Assembly: GCF_020686965.1 (NCBI RefSeq)
Contig: NZ_JAJEPS010000005.1
Coordinates: forward strand, 124,001 to 188,000
DNA length: 64,000 nucleotides
Direction: 5' to 3'
Source of the DNA: Hominiventricola filiformis
GTDB taxonomy: Bacteria > Bacillota > Clostridia > Lachnospirales > Lachnospiraceae
Shown: positions 16,679 to 25,079 of the stretch, in pieces
Numbering within the stretch: the stretch's first letter is position 1
How the letters are laid out: each line of letters begins with the position of its first letter
Position numbers and translations under genes: made by a program
Notes under the pieces: generated by a model
The model's input: the letters and a program-made list of their open reading frames with translations, nothing else
The model's database searches: none
Told to the model about the DNA's origin: nothing

Positions 16679-17098
16679 ATGAATGAACGAGAAAAAACAA
16701 TCCGATTATGGTTTGATATGTGGCTCAATCAGCAGGATATGGGGATTGATGATATTTTTACAGAAGATGTGATCTATACAGAAAGCTGGAGTCCCCAGTA
16801 TAACAACCGAAAAACAGTAAAGCATTGGTTTCAGGAATGGAATACCCGTGGCAAGGTGGTCATTTGGGAAATCAAGCAATTTTTTCATAAGGGAGATCAA
16901 ACGATTGTGGAGTGGTATTTCAAAAATGAAATGAACAATGGAAGTATAGAGGAATTTGATGGAATCTCGCTGGTTGAATGGACAGAGGATAATAAAATAA
17001 AGGCATTAAAAGAATTTGGGTGTAATCGCAATACCTATAATCCATACCAGGAAGGCGATACCCCTCAATTCAAAGCAGAAAAAGCAAATTGGTTTTGA
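16679..17098 (+). CDS. NTF2/SnoaL-like fold protein
   Basis: A 139-residue protein with the pattern of small SnoaL/NTF2-like domains: an N-terminal helix (TIRLWFDMWLN), DDIFTEDVIYTES, then strands with HKGDQTIVEWYFKNEM and DGISLVEWTEDNKI. It starts 12 nt after the DUF2812 gene and so probably belongs to the PadR operon. The family is used as enzymes or ligand-binding scaffolds; no active-site assignment is possible here. Confidence 0.75.
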   Translation: MNEREKTIRLWFDMWLNQQDMGIDDIFTEDVIYTESWSPQYNNRKTVKHWFQEWNTRGKVVIWEIKQFFHKGDQTIVEWYFKNEMNNGSIEEFDGISLVEWTEDNKIKALKEFGCNRNTYNPYQEGDTPQFKAEKANWF

Positions 17099-17125
17099 AT
17101 TGAGTGCTTATGGAGGTAAAATATA

Positions 17126-17299
17126 ATGTATCGGACAGAATTAGTAGAAGGAATTACCGTGGAAAATGTAACAGAGAAAATCAATGCAAAAATAGAAGAA
17201 ATGGAAAAGGAAAGCTATCGACTTGTTACGATGTCTTTTTGGGGAACCGAAAGAGCTGTACTGGTTTTCAAAAAAGGCTTAAAGGGTAGTTTGCTTTAA
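17126..17299 (+). CDS. Small protein, 57 residues, unknown
   Basis: ATG 17126 follows GGAGGT at 17112-17117. The frame runs 57 codons to TAA at 17297-17299. It has an acidic and lysine-rich helical first half (MYRTELVEGI; KIEEMEKES) and a C-terminal part with MSFWGTERAVLVFKKG. No family is recognised. It lies 27 nt after the NTF2-like gene, on the same strand and without a terminator, so it is probably in the PadR operon. It is too short for many gene finders. Confidence 0.65.
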   Translation: MYRTELVEGITVENVTEKINAKIEEMEKESYRLVTMSFWGTERAVLVFKKGLKGSLL

Positions 17300-17374
17300 C
17301 ATATATACTTGACTTATTCGAATGTCAATGGGAGAATGAGCAACTGCATATCGTATTTTTTTACGGAGGCTGAT

Positions 17375-18043
17375 ATGAAAGAAAAAATATTGATAATAGA
17401 AGATGATCCGTTGATACGGAATGAATTGAAAACGCTGCTGCAAAGCAACGGCTATGAAACGGTGGCTCCGGAGAAATTTGCTGATGTGATCGACCGGATC
17501 AAAGCCGAGCAGCCACACTTGATTTTGCTGGACATCAAACTGCCGGGGACCAGTGGCTTTTCTCTCTGCACCGAGATTCGCACATTTTCCGAAGTGCCAA
17601 TCATCTTTGTGACAAGCTGCAACACGGATATGGACGAGCTGAATAGCATTATGCTGGGCGGAGACGCTTTTATCACGAAGCCCTATAACACAGCGATCCT
17701 GCTTGCGAAAATCGCTTCTCTGTTGAAAAAAGCCTATCCCACACAGCAACGGGAACAGATCGTCTATGGAGATGCGGTGCTGCGTCTGGAATCCAGCAGT
17801 TTGGACTATCATGGACAGAGCGTAGAACTTACCAAGAACGAATTGAAAATTCTCTATTACCTGTTCAAGAACGGTGGAAAAATCTGTTCTCGCGGAGATA
17901 TGATTGAGTATTTGTGGGACAATCAGCTATATGTGGATGACAATGCTTTGAGCGTCAATATCAACCGCATCCGGGAAAAACTGGCGGGCATCGGTCTGAC
18001 GGATTTTATCAAGACAAAGCACCGACAGGGGTACACGATATGA
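17375..18043 (+). CDS. BceR-like response regulator of module 3
   Basis: A 222-residue OmpR-family regulator: acidic EDD at 9-11, phosphoacceptor Asp ~53, Lys ~102, and a C-terminal winged helix ending in KHRQGYTI. ATG 17375 follows GGAGGCTGAT; the longer frame from 17309 has no ribosome site. It overlaps the kinase gene by ATGA. The likely target is the inverted/direct repeat region at 19070-19107 in front of the BceA-like ATPase gene. Confidence 0.93.
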   Translation: MKEKILIIEDDPLIRNELKTLLQSNGYETVAPEKFADVIDRIKAEQPHLILLDIKLPGTSGFSLCTEIRTFSEVPIIFVTSCNTDMDELNSIMLGGDAFITKPYNTAILLAKIASLLKKAYPTQQREQIVYGDAVLRLESSSLDYHGQSVELTKNELKILYYLFKNGGKICSRGDMIEYLWDNQLYVDDNALSVNINRIREKLAGIGLTDFIKTKHRQGYTI

Positions 18044-19053
18044 ACAGCAGACGATATTGGAAAAACAGGCTGCCATTTCTGCTGACAAACCTTGTTTGTA
18101 TGGCTGCACTCACTGTATTTCTGCTGGTGTGCGGCAATTCGGTTTCCGCAGTAGTATTGATCCTGATTGTATGGGCATTGATTTTGCTGACGGGACTTGT
18201 CCTCACTTACTGGAAACGGAAGCGGCAGATGAAAAAACTTCTGGATATGGCGGAGCAGCTTTCCGAAAGATACCTCATTTCCGAAGTGATGGAGCTGCCG
18301 GAACAGGCCGAGGATCAGGTTTACTATCAGCTTTTGAAAATGGCTGGAAAATCCATGTTGGAACAGATTGGAGAAGTCGAGCGGGAACGCCTGGAGTACA
18401 AAGAATACATTGAGCAATGGATTCACGAAATCAAAACGCCCATTACTGCCATGAAACTCCTATGTGAAAACCACCGGACGGACTGGACAAAGGAACTTCT
18501 GCTGGAACTGGAAAAGACCAACCGTTTTACCGAACAGGCTCTTTATTACGCCCGCAGTGAGCATACAGAGAAAGATTATTCTGTCCGGGAAATGGCACTG
18601 TCCCAAGTGGTGCATCAGGCGATTGCAGATAATAAATATCTGCTGCTCCAAGGTGGTATGCGTCTGGAAGTGGAGGAAATGCAGGACACGGTTTATTCAG
18701 ATGAAAAGTGGGTGCGCTTTATTCTGAACCAACTGATTGCCAATGCGGTCAAGTATCGTACGGAACAACCGGTTCTCCGCATTTCTACTCATAAACGGCA
18801 AGATCAGGTTGTCCTTGTCGTGGAGGACAATGGAATCGGAATTGCTGCGTCCGATCTGCCCCGTATTTTTGAAAAGGGATTTACAGGCCAGAACGGTCGC
18901 AAGATTCAGCAATCCACAGGAATTGGTCTGTATCTGTGCAAACGGCTTTGTGAAAAGCTGGGCATTGGCATTGCGGCGGAATCGTCGGAACATGGCACAG
19001 CCGTTTCCCTTTCTTTTCACATCAACTGTCTGATTCATGAAGTGCAGGACTGA
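18040..19053 (+). CDS. BceS-like intramembrane-sensing histidine kinase
   Basis: A 337-residue kinase with two membrane segments (~12-31 and ~36-57) joined by a very short loop, then His ~129 in EQWIHEIKTPITAMKL. The ATPase domain shows NQLIANAVKYR, EDNGIGI and STGIGLYLCKRL. This is the standard plan of BceS/VraS-like kinases that read transporter activity rather than binding bacitracin-type peptides directly (family knowledge). Confidence 0.93.
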   Translation: MNSRRYWKNRLPFLLTNLVCMAALTVFLLVCGNSVSAVVLILIVWALILLTGLVLTYWKRKRQMKKLLDMAEQLSERYLISEVMELPEQAEDQVYYQLLKMAGKSMLEQIGEVERERLEYKEYIEQWIHEIKTPITAMKLLCENHRTDWTKELLLELEKTNRFTEQALYYARSEHTEKDYSVREMALSQVVHQAIADNKYLLLQGGMRLEVEEMQDTVYSDEKWVRFILNQLIANAVKYRTEQPVLRISTHKRQDQVVLVVEDNGIGIAASDLPRIFEKGFTGQNGRKIQQSTGIGLYLCKRLCEKLGIGIAAESSEHGTAVSLSFHINCLIHEVQD

Positions 19054-19080
19054 AAAGCGTTCTGCACTTCTTACATTTTT
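19039..19080 (+). terminator. Hairpin across the module 3 kinase stop codon
   Basis: GAAGTGCAG (19039) pairs with CTGCACTTC (19062) and is followed by TTACATTTTT. The stop codon lies in the loop. It probably acts as a terminator, leaving the ATPase gene under its own regulated promoter. Confidence 0.6.
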
Positions 19081-19134
19081 GTTAGAACTTTGTAAGAAAA
19101 CTTGATACAAACGAAGCCGCTCTTATTTTACAAT
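19070..19134 (+). promoter_or_regulatory. Module 3 regulated promoter
   Basis: CTTACA (19070) and TGTAAG (19091) form an inverted repeat like BceR-type sites. TACAAT at 19129 is a good -10. No strong -35 lies at the right distance, which fits activation by the module 3 regulator. Confidence 0.6.
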
Positions 19135-19154
19135 AGAGATCAGAGGTGATAAAA

Positions 19155-19922
19155 ATGAAAGAAATTTTGAAACTGGATCATATCCAAAAATATTACGGAA
19201 ATGGCGGGAATGTTACAAAAGCAATTCAGGACATCAGCTTTTCCGTTCAAGAGGGAGAATTTGTAGGAATCATGGGAGCATCCGGTTCCGGCAAGACTAC
19301 CCTGCTCAACTGTATTTCCACCATTGATACCGTCAGTGCGGGACATATCTATCTGGATGGAACCGATGTGACGGAAATCAATGAAAAACAAATTGCCCGG
19401 TTTCGCCGGGAAAATCTTGGATTTGTGTTCCAGGATTTTAACCTGCTGGACACGCTGACCATTTCGGAAAACATAGCCCTGGCGCTGACCATCAACAAGG
19501 TTCCCGCAGGCGAGATTGATGGGCGGGTGCGGGAAATGGCCGGAAAGCTGAATATCACGGATATTCTGGATAAGTACCCCTATCAGGTGTCCGGCGGCCA
19601 GAAGCAGCGGTGCGCCTGTGCCAGAGCCATTATCAACCAGCCTAAGCTGATTTTGGCGGATGAACCCACCGGTGCGTTAGACAGTCACTCGTCCCAGATG
19701 CTGCTCTCGACGATCCAGAGTATCAACGAAGATCTCGGAGCCACGATCCTGATGGTGACACACGATGCTTTCTCGGCAAGCTATGCCAATCGTATTCTCT
19801 TTATGAGGGACGGGGCAATCTTTATGGAAATCCGTAAGGGTGGTGATTCCCGCAGGACTTTCTTTGAAAAAATCCTGGATGTCCTCACCATGATGGGAGG
19901 AGGCATGAGCGATGTACGCTAA
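19155..19922 (+). CDS. BceA-like ABC transporter ATPase
   Basis: A 255-residue ATPase with Walker A (GASGSGKTT), signature VSGGQKQRCACARAI and Walker B (LILADEPTGALDS). ATG 19155 was chosen over GTG 19146 because GAGGTGAT lies directly upstream. The last ~30 residues form the extra C-terminal segment seen in BceA-type proteins. The end overlaps the first permease gene by 11 nt. It is inferred to serve both following permeases. Confidence 0.93.
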   Translation: MKEILKLDHIQKYYGNGGNVTKAIQDISFSVQEGEFVGIMGASGSGKTTLLNCISTIDTVSAGHIYLDGTDVTEINEKQIARFRRENLGFVFQDFNLLDTLTISENIALALTINKVPAGEIDGRVREMAGKLNITDILDKYPYQVSGGQKQRCACARAIINQPKLILADEPTGALDSHSSQMLLSTIQSINEDLGATILMVTHDAFSASYANRILFMRDGAIFMEIRKGGDSRRTFFEKILDVLTMMGGGMSDVR

Positions 19923-22131
19923 ATTGATTTTTAGAAATGCGAAACGCTCTGCAAAGGACTATCTAATCTATATTGTTACCTTGACGATCTGCGTTACTTT
20001 GTTTTATGCGTTTCTATCTATATCGAGCAGCTACTACCAGCCAGATATTGGAACTGCTTATGAAATTACAGCGTTTAGTGATGGTATCAAATTGGCGGTC
20101 TGTGCGATCACGCTGTTGTTATTGTTCCTGATACGCTATGTAAACAGCTATATGCTGCGGCGCAAGCAAAAGGAATTTGCCGTACAATCTATTATGGGGA
20201 TGGAGCAAAAAACAATCGGCTGGCTCTTTTTTGCAGAAACTTTTTTGATGGGGGCTATATCTATTGCTCTTGGTATTGCTCTTGGTGTGTTGTGTTCGCA
20301 ATTTATGTCCGCTATGCTGCTCGCTTCCTATGGTCATAGTTATGAGCTGACATGGACACTGTTCCCCGATACCGTTCTTTGGACAGTCGGCTTTTTCACA
20401 ATCAGTTTTTTCGTGGTTGGACTGTTCAATGTCCGTACTATTCGTAAGATCAAGATTATTGATATGCTGTCTGCGGACAGACAAAATGAACCTGATTTGA
20501 AGAAGAACCGGTTTATACCGACAATCCTTGTGATCTACTTGGTGCTTTCTATATGGATGTTGGAAACAGGGATTCAAAAGATGATCTTTTTCTTTGATCC
20601 ACGATTTGCTTTTCCTCTCCACATCTTGTTTTGGGGAAATATCATTTTTCCGGCGCTCACCCTGCTGTGGTCGTTCGTTTGGCTACTCAAAAAGAAAGTA
20701 TGGACATTGCAAACTTTGCTTATCGGTCTCTTAGCCTGCACAGTTCCAAATACTGTACTTGCAGCTCTCGTACCGGTTTTTGAAAGCAAGTATTATCTAA
20801 CTCTGGGCGCTGGTACGATCAATCAATATTTGCTGTTCGTTGTTGCAGATTTACTTTTTTTGATATGCGGAATTATTTATCTGTCCAGCAGCGCGATTGT
20901 TGCATGGAAAAGCAAATCCCCTGCACACAGGTATCAAGGTAATAACCTGTTTTTCTTTGGACAGATCATATCCAAGCTCACAACAACGACAAAAACAATG
21001 ACCTTGATTTGCATTACGCTGACAATAGCCATTCTTATGTTCATTATCGCACCAGTACTGACAGAATGGAGTACGGGGTATTTGGATAGTCGCTCCATGT
21101 ATGATGTTCAGATCAATTCCCGATATAATGATGTGTACGAAAAAAAGGATTTGCCAACAGGCGATTATGAAGCGGTCACAGATTTTTTGACGGAAGAAGG
21201 AATTGCGGTAAGCGCAGACTGTGCCTTTAGCCTTTATCTTCCAAATTGTGAAGATTTTCATGACCGTGTAAAACATGAATTTCCTGTGGTTGCTATTTCT
21301 CTTAGCGATTATAATGCTATCAGGGAAATGCTGGGATATGAGGCTATTACGCTTGAAGAAAATGAGTTTACGACCCAATGGCATACAACTGCAACAACGG
21401 ATGAACAAGAAGAATTTATACGCAGTCATGCAGTGGTAGATACCGATGTAGGAAGGTTAACGCTTTCTGAACAGGCCAGTTATCAAGAGGCAATGGGCGA
21501 AACCTTATACAATTCCTATACACAAGTTGTATATGTATTTCCAGATAGTGTTTGTCAAAACCTTCTTTCTGTCAAGCGGAACCGTTATATCCAGACATCA
21601 AAAGAACTTTCCTACTCAGATGCAGCGGCCTTAGAAAACAGGTTTATAAAGGTCTATCCAGAACTTTCGGAAAAGGGTGTTGGGTATTCCATTCGATTGA
21701 GTACGCTGCAAATCAATGAAACAAAGGGTATGAACTTCATTCTAAAGACAGCGATGATTTATGGCGCTGTGGTTTTAATGGTAATGTGCCTCACAATACT
21801 TTCTTTGCAGCAACTCTTAGATGCAGGAAAATATAAATATCGTTTTGGAGTTTTGCGTAAATTGGGGACAGAGGAATCCGATATAAAGAAATTGATGCGA
21901 AAACAGCTTAGAGTGTGGTTTGGTTTACCGATTACAGTAGCGGTTATTGTATCCTTCGTTGTGGTAGCTTATTTTATTCAATCTGTCTCAAATGAGATTG
22001 CTTCTTATATTGGATTTGATAAATTGCTCCTGCAAGTGGGCATTACGGTCGCTGTACTTATTTTGCTTTTGGTTTGCTATTATATCAGCACATGGATATT
22101 ATTCAGCAAATCCACATCCAATTCAGATTGA
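19912..22131 (+). CDS. BceB-like ABC permease 1 of module 3
   Basis: A 739-residue permease starting AKLIFRNAKRSAKDYLIYIV, the typical BceB N-terminus. It has a first group of about seven membrane segments in residues ~15-385, a ~230-residue extracellular domain (about 390-620) and a last FtsX-type group of three segments. The extracellular domain is the peptide/lipid II-cycle recognition part in this family. It is about 90 residues longer than usual BceB proteins. It is more AT-rich than the next permease. Confidence 0.9.
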   Translation: MYAKLIFRNAKRSAKDYLIYIVTLTICVTLFYAFLSISSSYYQPDIGTAYEITAFSDGIKLAVCAITLLLLFLIRYVNSYMLRRKQKEFAVQSIMGMEQKTIGWLFFAETFLMGAISIALGIALGVLCSQFMSAMLLASYGHSYELTWTLFPDTVLWTVGFFTISFFVVGLFNVRTIRKIKIIDMLSADRQNEPDLKKNRFIPTILVIYLVLSIWMLETGIQKMIFFFDPRFAFPLHILFWGNIIFPALTLLWSFVWLLKKKVWTLQTLLIGLLACTVPNTVLAALVPVFESKYYLTLGAGTINQYLLFVVADLLFLICGIIYLSSSAIVAWKSKSPAHRYQGNNLFFFGQIISKLTTTTKTMTLICITLTIAILMFIIAPVLTEWSTGYLDSRSMYDVQINSRYNDVYEKKDLPTGDYEAVTDFLTEEGIAVSADCAFSLYLPNCEDFHDRVKHEFPVVAISLSDYNAIREMLGYEAITLEENEFTTQWHTTATTDEQEEFIRSHAVVDTDVGRLTLSEQASYQEAMGETLYNSYTQVVYVFPDSVCQNLLSVKRNRYIQTSKELSYSDAAALENRFIKVYPELSEKGVGYSIRLSTLQINETKGMNFILKTAMIYGAVVLMVMCLTILSLQQLLDAGKYKYRFGVLRKLGTEESDIKKLMRKQLRVWFGLPITVAVIVSFVVVAYFIQSVSNEIASYIGFDKLLLQVGITVAVLILLLVCYYISTWILFSKSTSNSD

Positions 22132-22143
22132 GGGGGTGTGATG

Positions 22144-24108
22144 ATGTACTGGAAGTTAGCAATTCAAAATATTCGCAGAAGCCTGCGGGATTATATCATT
22201 TACTTTGTGACGCTTACCTTGACTGCGGCATTGATGTACTCATTTTTGGCATTGGGCTTTTCATCAGATGTTCTTGCTATGGCAGAAAATATGTCGATGC
22301 TGACTACTGGAATTCTGCTTATGTCAGCTCTGGTTGCTTTTATGTCCTCGTTTGTGATCGGTTATGCGATCCGCTTTATGCTGGGACGACGGAAAAAGGA
22401 GTTTGCAACCTACGAATTGATTGGCATGGAATCAAAGACAGTACGGAATTTGTTCCTTGCTGAAAACAGTATCATCGGCACTGGGGCCTTTCTGCTTGGT
22501 TCTTTGGTTGGCACAGGGCTTTCCGGTTTGCTGAATCAGGTGGTAAAAAATATCTTTGAGGTGCCGCATACCTATCAGGTTTCCTTTTCTCTCCAGGCAT
22601 GGGCAGTAACATTTTTGTTTTTTGCCTTGATGTATGGTTTTGGGATGCTCCGAGCAGCAAAGATTATCCGGCATCAGAAAGTAATCGATCTGCTGTATGA
22701 TAACCGCAAGAATGAAGAATACCGTTTCAAATCATTCCGCCATAGTCTTTTGGTAGTATTGCTCTCAATCGCTGCAATGGTTGCAGGCGTGATTTTGCTT
22801 GGGCGGATGCTTCAGACACAAACCAATGAAGCATTTTTGTACCTTGGCGGAGCCTGCCTGCTCATTCTGGTGGGTGTTTACGAGCTGCATCGCCAGATTC
22901 CGCTTTTGTTGCACCGATTTGCAAAACAAAATCTGCGCCATAAGTACAAAGAAGAAAATCTGTTCTTCCTGGGGCAGATTGGGCGGCGCATCCATTCTGC
23001 TGGCCGGACAATGGCTGTGGTGGCGATTCTTTTAACCATATCCCTGGCAACCATGTTTGTGGGGCTTACAATGGGAGCAGGCTACAAAGCCAACATGAAA
23101 GCCTACTATCCCTATGATGCAGGCGTGGCGATTGATGCACCTTTGGAGAAATCCAGCATGGATTCCATCGTTTCCTTTACAGAGGAGCATTGTGGAGTCG
23201 AGGATTCTGTGAGCTATTATCTGTATGCGGTTCCTGAAAAACCGATCGAAGCCTTGTCCTTGTCCGACTATAACCACCTGCGTGAGATTTTGGGACTTTC
23301 TCCTGTTTCCATGAGCGACAACGAGTTTTTGGTTCATTGTGATACATGGAACTATATGGACGGAATCCGGCAGGGCTTGAAGCAGCAGCCAGAGATCACA
23401 TTAAATGGTCGAACCTTGACTATTGCAGAGACACCGATTCTGACGGAGCCGATGGAGCAGTATCAAATGGCCGGAACGAAGGGATATGTACTTGTTCTGC
23501 CGGATGAAGCAGCTTCACAATTCGTCGGAGAAAAAATCCGTCTGGCGATGAAACTGGAAGATGGCGGATACCCGGAATTGAAAAGCGACTTGAAGCAATT
23601 CCTGAACAGTGGGAAATGGCAGCCGGAATTGCAGGCAGGTCAACAGCTCCCGGAAAAAGTAACGATGGGTGTTACAGTAAAGGCGTGGGGCGTTGCCAAT
23701 TCGCTGACTGGATTTACAGCCATTTCGTTCTGCGGATTGTATTTAAGCATTATTTTTATCATTCTATCCTGCTCGGTTCTTGCATTTGAGCAGCTTTCTG
23801 CCATAGACAAAAACCAGAAGAATTATGCAGTCATTGACCGTTTGGGTGTACCGGGCCGCAGGCAGGCTTCCCTGATCCGCAGGGAACTGTCCACAGTCTT
23901 TTTGATCCCACTGCTATTCCCTCTTTTACTGACGGTTTTGCTGATCACAGGGGCACAGTTCTTTTTCGGAGAAGCAATCTTGCAGCAGGGACTTGTACCT
24001 CTTTATGGTCTGGTGACGATTCTGCTATTCTGTGCAATCTACCTGACCTATTTTGGTGCAACAATGTTCTTATTCAAACGGGTTATTCTTCGGCCTGAAA
24101 TGAGATGA
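22144..24108 (+). CDS. BceB-like ABC permease 2 of module 3
   Basis: A 654-residue permease with the typical start (YWKLAIQNIRRSLRDYIIYF), an N-terminal membrane group, an extracellular domain (~315-515) and a C-terminal FtsX-type domain. ATG 22144 was chosen for its spacing to GGGGGT; ATG 22141 and GTG 22138 are in-frame alternatives. It begins 12 nt after permease 1. Two BceB-like proteins with one ATPase suggest a heterodimeric or two-specificity transporter. Confidence 0.9.
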   Translation: MYWKLAIQNIRRSLRDYIIYFVTLTLTAALMYSFLALGFSSDVLAMAENMSMLTTGILLMSALVAFMSSFVIGYAIRFMLGRRKKEFATYELIGMESKTVRNLFLAENSIIGTGAFLLGSLVGTGLSGLLNQVVKNIFEVPHTYQVSFSLQAWAVTFLFFALMYGFGMLRAAKIIRHQKVIDLLYDNRKNEEYRFKSFRHSLLVVLLSIAAMVAGVILLGRMLQTQTNEAFLYLGGACLLILVGVYELHRQIPLLLHRFAKQNLRHKYKEENLFFLGQIGRRIHSAGRTMAVVAILLTISLATMFVGLTMGAGYKANMKAYYPYDAGVAIDAPLEKSSMDSIVSFTEEHCGVEDSVSYYLYAVPEKPIEALSLSDYNHLREILGLSPVSMSDNEFLVHCDTWNYMDGIRQGLKQQPEITLNGRTLTIAETPILTEPMEQYQMAGTKGYVLVLPDEAASQFVGEKIRLAMKLEDGGYPELKSDLKQFLNSGKWQPELQAGQQLPEKVTMGVTVKAWGVANSLTGFTAISFCGLYLSIIFIILSCSVLAFEQLSAIDKNQKNYAVIDRLGVPGRRQASLIRRELSTVFLIPLLFPLLLTVLLITGAQFFFGEAILQQGLVPLYGLVTILLFCAIYLTYFGATMFLFKRVILRPEMR

Positions 24109-24113
24109 AAATT

Positions 24114-24193
24114 GAATTGCTACAAAAATGAAGCAATTCCGCCTGTTTTCTTGCCGAAAAAGAAAGCGATTAGGAGATTTTTGCAACATTTGG
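24114..24193 (+). promoter_or_regulatory. Inverted repeat plus module 2-type box upstream of DUF6440 gene
   Basis: GAATTGC (24114) and GCAATTC (24133) repeat the element seen at 7022 and 9986. A module 2-type box, TTAGGAGATTTTTGCAACAT, lies at 24170, with half-sites 11 bp apart (24175 and 24186). This puts the small gene at 24259 under the regulator encoded 19 kb upstream (inference). Confidence 0.6.
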
Positions 24194-24213
24194 CCTTTAT
24201 CATAGAGTAATAA

Positions 24214-24458
24214 ATTAGAAATGCTGATACCTTACACTATGCAAAGGAGTGGATTACTATGGCAAACAAAGAAAAGCGCTTTGAAACAATCTATACACAG
24301 GGAACTTCCTTGAGTATTGTTGTAGACACCGAAACAGGTGTAAACTACCTTGTCCATGATACGGGGATTACCCCTTTGCTGGATAAAAACGGAACAGTCG
24401 TTATTACTGAAATAAACAAGTAAACTTTATATTGGCTGCAGGGTATCAGCATTCTAAT
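24214..24458. repeat. Inverted repeats flanking the DUF6440 minigene
   Basis: The left arm 24214-24231 (ATTAGAAATGCTGATACC) and right arm 24442-24458 (GGTATCAGCATTCTAAT) are reverse complements except for one extra base. They enclose ~210 bp containing a ribosome site and a 54-codon gene. Confidence 0.75.
24259..24423 (+). CDS. DUF6440-like small protein, 54 residues
   Basis: ATG 24259 follows GCAAAGGAGTGG, and the frame ends at TAA 24421-24423. The sequence (KRFETIYTQGTS; VVDTETGVNYLVHD; TPLLDKNGTVVI) matches the DUF6440 pattern as recalled: a small beta-rich domain with the conserved DxETGVNYL stretch. No function is known for the family. It has a module 2-type regulator box upstream and inverted repeats on both sides. 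Confidence 0.75.
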   Translation: MANKEKRFETIYTQGTSLSIVVDTETGVNYLVHDTGITPLLDKNGTVVITEINK

Positions 24459-24478
24459 TATGAATAAGGGAGGGACAT

Positions 24479-24913
24479 ATGGGAAAAATCTTTGTATTGT
24501 CGGTAACAGACCATGAAGAATACATACTTAGCAGAATTATGGAGATTATTGCAGCCGAGCCAGGATTTGACCATATTGTGTCATCTCATCCTTGTAATAC
24601 TCTTGTTTTTCCGGGATTGGAGCTTCGCTTGAAGGAGAGAACGGTACACCGAAACGGCGAGTTAATTTCTATGACCCATCGGGAATTTGCGACATTGGTA
24701 TACTTGGCAAACCACCCGTCCTGGGTATTTTCTGCCGGGCAGATTTATGAAGAAGTATGGGGTGAGGATGGTGAAAACTGCGGAACAGCCGTTGCCAGCG
24801 TCATTGGTCAGATCCGCAGAAAACTGACACCGGATATGCCGAAAGCGGGTTATATCCGTACTGTTTTGGGGAGCGGATACAAATTTGAAGTTCCGCAGGG
24901 TATGGCAGAATAG
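24479..24913 (+). CDS. Orphan winged-helix regulator, copy 2
   Basis: A 144-residue near-copy of the protein at 4212-4649: a short degenerate N-terminus without receiver residues, then an OmpR-type winged helix (GQIYEEVWGEDGENCG; GSGYKFEVPQG). The poly-G stretch of copy 1 is absent here. ATG 24479 follows AGGGAGGG. With copy 1 it forms direct repeats bracketing modules 2 and 3. The DNA target is unknown. Confidence 0.85.
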   Translation: MGKIFVLSVTDHEEYILSRIMEIIAAEPGFDHIVSSHPCNTLVFPGLELRLKERTVHRNGELISMTHREFATLVYLANHPSWVFSAGQIYEEVWGEDGENCGTAVASVIGQIRRKLTPDMPKAGYIRTVLGSGYKFEVPQGMAE

Positions 24914-24957
24914 AACAATCAAATATATATTAGCTGCGCACATTATGAAGCAGCCAA

Positions 24958-24997
24958 AAGCGGGAAACCTTTATGATGGGTCTCCTGCTTTTTGTTT
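24958..24997 (+). terminator. Intrinsic terminator after orphan regulator copy 2
   Basis: AAGCGGG pairs with CCTGCTT (one G-U pair), with an inner ACC/GGG-side extension, followed by a T-rich stretch. Confidence 0.65.
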
Positions 24998-25024
24998 TTA
25001 GAAAATAGTGTGTGATTGTTGAGA

Positions 25025-25043
25025 ATAGGCGTCATATAGGCGT
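25025..25043 (+). repeat. Two ATAGGCGT repeats 11 bp apart upstream of parM
   Basis: ATAGGCGT occurs at 25025 and 25036, in phase with the helix and 37 nt before the parM start. It could be the binding site of the adaptor protein encoded at 25999 (a minimal centromere or autoregulatory operator) or part of the promoter. Confidence 0.5.
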
Positions 25044-25079
25044 AAAGGATATGTATAAAGCAAAAAGGAGGCATTACAT

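Noticed and set aside
17104..17289. 61-codon open frame with MLMEVKYNVSDRIS start
   Set aside because: It overlaps the 57-residue gene at 17126, which has a GGAGGT site at correct distance and a more protein-like composition; this frame has an odd Arg/Asn/Cys-rich product.
24110..24193. Possible insertion-sequence end (GAATTGC/GCAATTC repeat)
   Set aside because: No transposase, no target duplication, and the element recurs only beside regulator boxes, so a regulatory meaning is more likely.
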